Assembly: GCF_900187305.1 (NCBI RefSeq)
Contig: NZ_LT906434.1
Coordinates: forward strand, 434,001 to 498,000
Length of the DNA: 64,000 nucleotides
Origin: Neisseria zoodegmatis
Lineage (GTDB): Bacteria > Pseudomonadota > Gammaproteobacteria > Burkholderiales > Neisseriaceae
Reading direction: 5' to 3'
A program made the position numbers and the translations under genes. The notes under the pieces are model-generated. The model was not told the DNA's origin. It saw nothing but the letters and a program-made list of their open reading frames with translations, and searched no databases. Position 1 is the first letter of the stretch. Every line of letters begins with the position of its first letter. Shown here piece after piece: positions 62,228 to 64,000 of this stretch.

Positions 62228-64000
62228 ATGGCAAAGAATTTATTGATTGTGGAGTCGCCCTCCAAAGCCAAAACGCTGAAAAAATATCTCGGAAGCGATT
62301 TTGAAATCCTCGCTTCCTACGGCCATGTGCGCGATTTGGTACCCAAAACCGGCGCGGTAGATCCCGACAACAACTTTGCCATGAAATACCAGCTGGTCAG
62401 CCGCAACGCCAAGCATGTCGATGCCATTGTGGCCGCCGCCAAAGAAGCCGAAAACCTCTATCTGGCAACCGACCCGGATAGGGAAGGCGAAGCCATCTCT
62501 TGGCACTTGCAGGAAATCCTCAAATCCAAACGCGGCTTGAAAAACATCAAGCCGCAGCGCGTCGTGTTTCACGAAATCACCAAAAACGCTGTGCTCGATG
62601 CCATTGCCCACCCGCGCGAACTCGAAGAAAATCTGGTCGATGCCCAACAGGCGCGCCGTGCGTTGGATTATCTGGTCGGCTTCAACCTTTCCCCCCTATT
62701 GTGGAAAAAAATCCGCCGCGGCTTGAGCGCAGGCCGCGTACAAAGCCCCGCCTTGCGCCTGATTTGCGAACGCGAAAACGAAATCCGCGCATTTGAAGCG
62801 CAGGAATACTGGTCGGTACATCTCGACAGCCACAAAGGCCGCAGCAAATTCACCGCCAAACTCGTGCAATGGAACGGCGAAAAGCTGGAGCAGTTCTCCC
62901 TGCCCAACGAAGCCGCGCAACAGGCCGTCTTAAAAGGTTTGGAAGGGCAAGAAGCCCAAGTGGCCGCCATCGAAAAGAAAAAACGCAGCCGCAACCCCGC
63001 AGCACCGTTTACCACCTCTACCATGCAGCAAGACGCCGTGCGCAAACTCGGCATGACCACCGACCGCACCATGCGCACCGCCCAGCAACTGTACGAAGGT
63101 ATCGACGTAGGGCAGGGTGCCATCGGTTTGATTACCTATATGCGTACCGACAGCGTAACTTTGTCTGACGAAGCGCTGACCGAAATCCGCCACTACATCG
63201 AAAACAAAATCGGCAAAGACTACCTGCCTTCCGCCGCCAAACAATACAAAACCAAATCGAAAAACGCACAAGAAGCGCACGAAGCCATCCGCCCGACTTC
63301 CGTGTACCGCACCCCCGAAAGCGTCAAGCCGTTTTTAACTGCCGACCAATTCAAACTCTACCAAATGATCTGGCAGCGCACCGTAGCCTGCCAAATGAAC
63401 CCCGCCAAATTCGACCAAACCACCGTCGATATCGCCGTGGGCAACGGCGTATTCCGCGTAACCGGCCAAGTGCAAACTTTCGCAGGCTTCCTGAGCGTGT
63501 ATGAAGAAGGCGTGGACGACAACGACGAAGACGAAGACAACAAAAAACTGCCCGAAATGAAAGAAGGCGAAAAACTGCCCGTCGACAACATCTACGGCGA
63601 GCAGCACTTCACCACCCCGCCGCCGCGCTTCAACGAAGCAACACTGGTGAAAGCACTCGAAGAATTCGGCATCGGCCGCCCTTCCACCTACGCCAGCATC
63701 ATTTCCACCCTGAAAGAGCGCGAATACGTAACTCTGGAGCAAAAACGCTTCATGCCCACCGACACCGGCGACATCGTCAACAAATTCCTGACCGAACATT
63801 TCGCCCAATACGTCGATTACCACTTTACCGCCAAACTGGAAGACCAGCTCGACGAAATCGCCACCGGCAAACGCGAGTGGATTCCCGTGATGGACAAATT
63901 CTGGAAAGGATTCCACAAACAGGTTGAAGAAAAAGAAGGCATCGAACGCGCCAAATTCACCACCGAAGAGCTGGACGAAATCTGCCCGAAATGCGGCAAC
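62228..64000 (+). CDS. topA: DNA topoisomerase I, N-terminal 591 residues (cut by window end)
   Basis: ATG 62228 follows GGGAGCC. The frame is open to the window edge. TOPRIM domain: NLLIVESPSKAKTL and the acidic TDPDREGEAISWH. The central barrel has LSAGRVQSPALRL, and the catalytic tyrosine is in IGLITYMRTDS. The start of the first C-terminal zinc finger (CPKCGN) is the last visible part. It relaxes negative supercoils. An Asp/Glu-rich loop (VDDNDEDEDNKK) lies near residue 430. Confidence 0.95.
   Translation, partial: MAKNLLIVESPSKAKTLKKYLGSDFEILASYGHVRDLVPKTGAVDPDNNFAMKYQLVSRNAKHVDAIVAAAKEAENLYLATDPDREGEAISWHLQEILKSKRGLKNIKPQRVVFHEITKNAVLDAIAHPRELEENLVDAQQARRALDYLVGFNLSPLLWKKIRRGLSAGRVQSPALRLICERENEIRAFEAQEYWSVHLDSHKGRSKFTAKLVQWNGEKLEQFSLPNEAAQQAVLKGLEGQEAQVAAIEKKKRSRNPAAPFTTSTMQQDAVRKLGMTTDRTMRTAQQLYEGIDVGQGAIGLITYMRTDSVTLSDEALTEIRHYIENKIGKDYLPSAAKQYKTKSKNAQEAHEAIRPTSVYRTPESVKPFLTADQFKLYQMIWQRTVACQMNPAKFDQTTVDIAVGNGVFRVTGQVQTFAGFLSVYEEGVDDNDEDEDNKKLPEMKEGEKLPVDNIYGEQHFTTPPPRFNEATLVKALEEFGIGRPSTYASIISTLKEREYVTLEQKRFMPTDTGDIVNKFLTEHFAQYVDYHFTAKLEDQLDEIATGKREWIPVMDKFWKGFHKQVEEKEGIERAKFTTEELDEICPKCGN

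Overview
The window is a Neisseria-type chromosome segment. The 12-mer DNA uptake sequence AGGCCGTCTGAA (AG-DUS) occurs dozens of times on both strands, often as closely spaced inverted pairs that form terminator-like hairpins after genes; a minority are the AT-DUS form (ATGCCGTCTGAA). Housekeeping genes (accBC, bioB, recQ, rnhB, topA), a NadR/FarR-type regulator, a FetA-type receptor and a cytochrome c' lipoprotein fit Neisseriaceae. The dominant AG-DUS dialect plus a phenol pathway point to a non-pathogenic or animal/environmental Neisseria rather than N. meningitidis or N. gonorrhoeae. The species cannot be fixed from the sequence alone.

Layout. 1-4000: oligopeptide ABC importer oppABCD (minus, oppD cut by the window edge). 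4.3-9.2 kb: bioB, a NYN-domain protein, an RlmL-type rRNA methyltransferase, a small outer-membrane barrel and an inner-membrane protein. 9.5-14.6 kb: BCCT transporter, Mn-type superoxide dismutase, a 143-bp MITE, a metallophosphatase, a glycine-zipper protein. 14.7-18.1 kb: accC-accB, flavin reductase hpaC and the MarR regulator farR/nadR. 18.6-24.9 kb: one 2079-residue secreted protein joining a BapA-like N-terminus, about 12 Ig-like repeats, a serralysin-type zinc protease domain and RTX repeats. 25.0-28.0 kb: recQ and rnhB. 28.1-32.6 kb: an orphan type VI island (VgrG, PGRP-type amidase, immunity-like and broken small genes) whose cargo half is AT-rich. 32.7-35.0 kb: an ABC-2 permease and dsdA.

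35.4-49.4 kb is the most striking block: a DmpR/MopR-type sigma-54 activator divergent from a phenol hydroxylase and meta-cleavage operon in the order dmpK-L-M-N-O-P-F-G-H-I-Q-B-C-E. The genes cover phenol to catechol (KLMNOP), ring cleavage (B, kept active by Q), and the dehydrogenative branch C-I-H-E-G-F to pyruvate and acetyl-CoA. dmpD, the hydrolase for methylated substrates, is absent. The gene order is a block shuffle of the Pseudomonas dmp order, and uptake sequences or palindromic repeats lie at the breakpoints. The promoter region has a sigma-54 -24/-12 element, an IHF-consensus site and an upstream inverted repeat in the expected order.

49.8-58 kb: a FetA-type TonB-dependent receptor and an archaic (Csu-like) chaperone-usher pilus operon, with Correia-like 141-bp elements around them that carry a REP-type palindrome. 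58-64 kb: histidine phosphatase, cytochrome c' lipoprotein, a divergent Nramp-family transporter, an adhesin-E-like lipoprotein and the 5' part of topA. No rRNA, tRNA or CRISPR array was seen.
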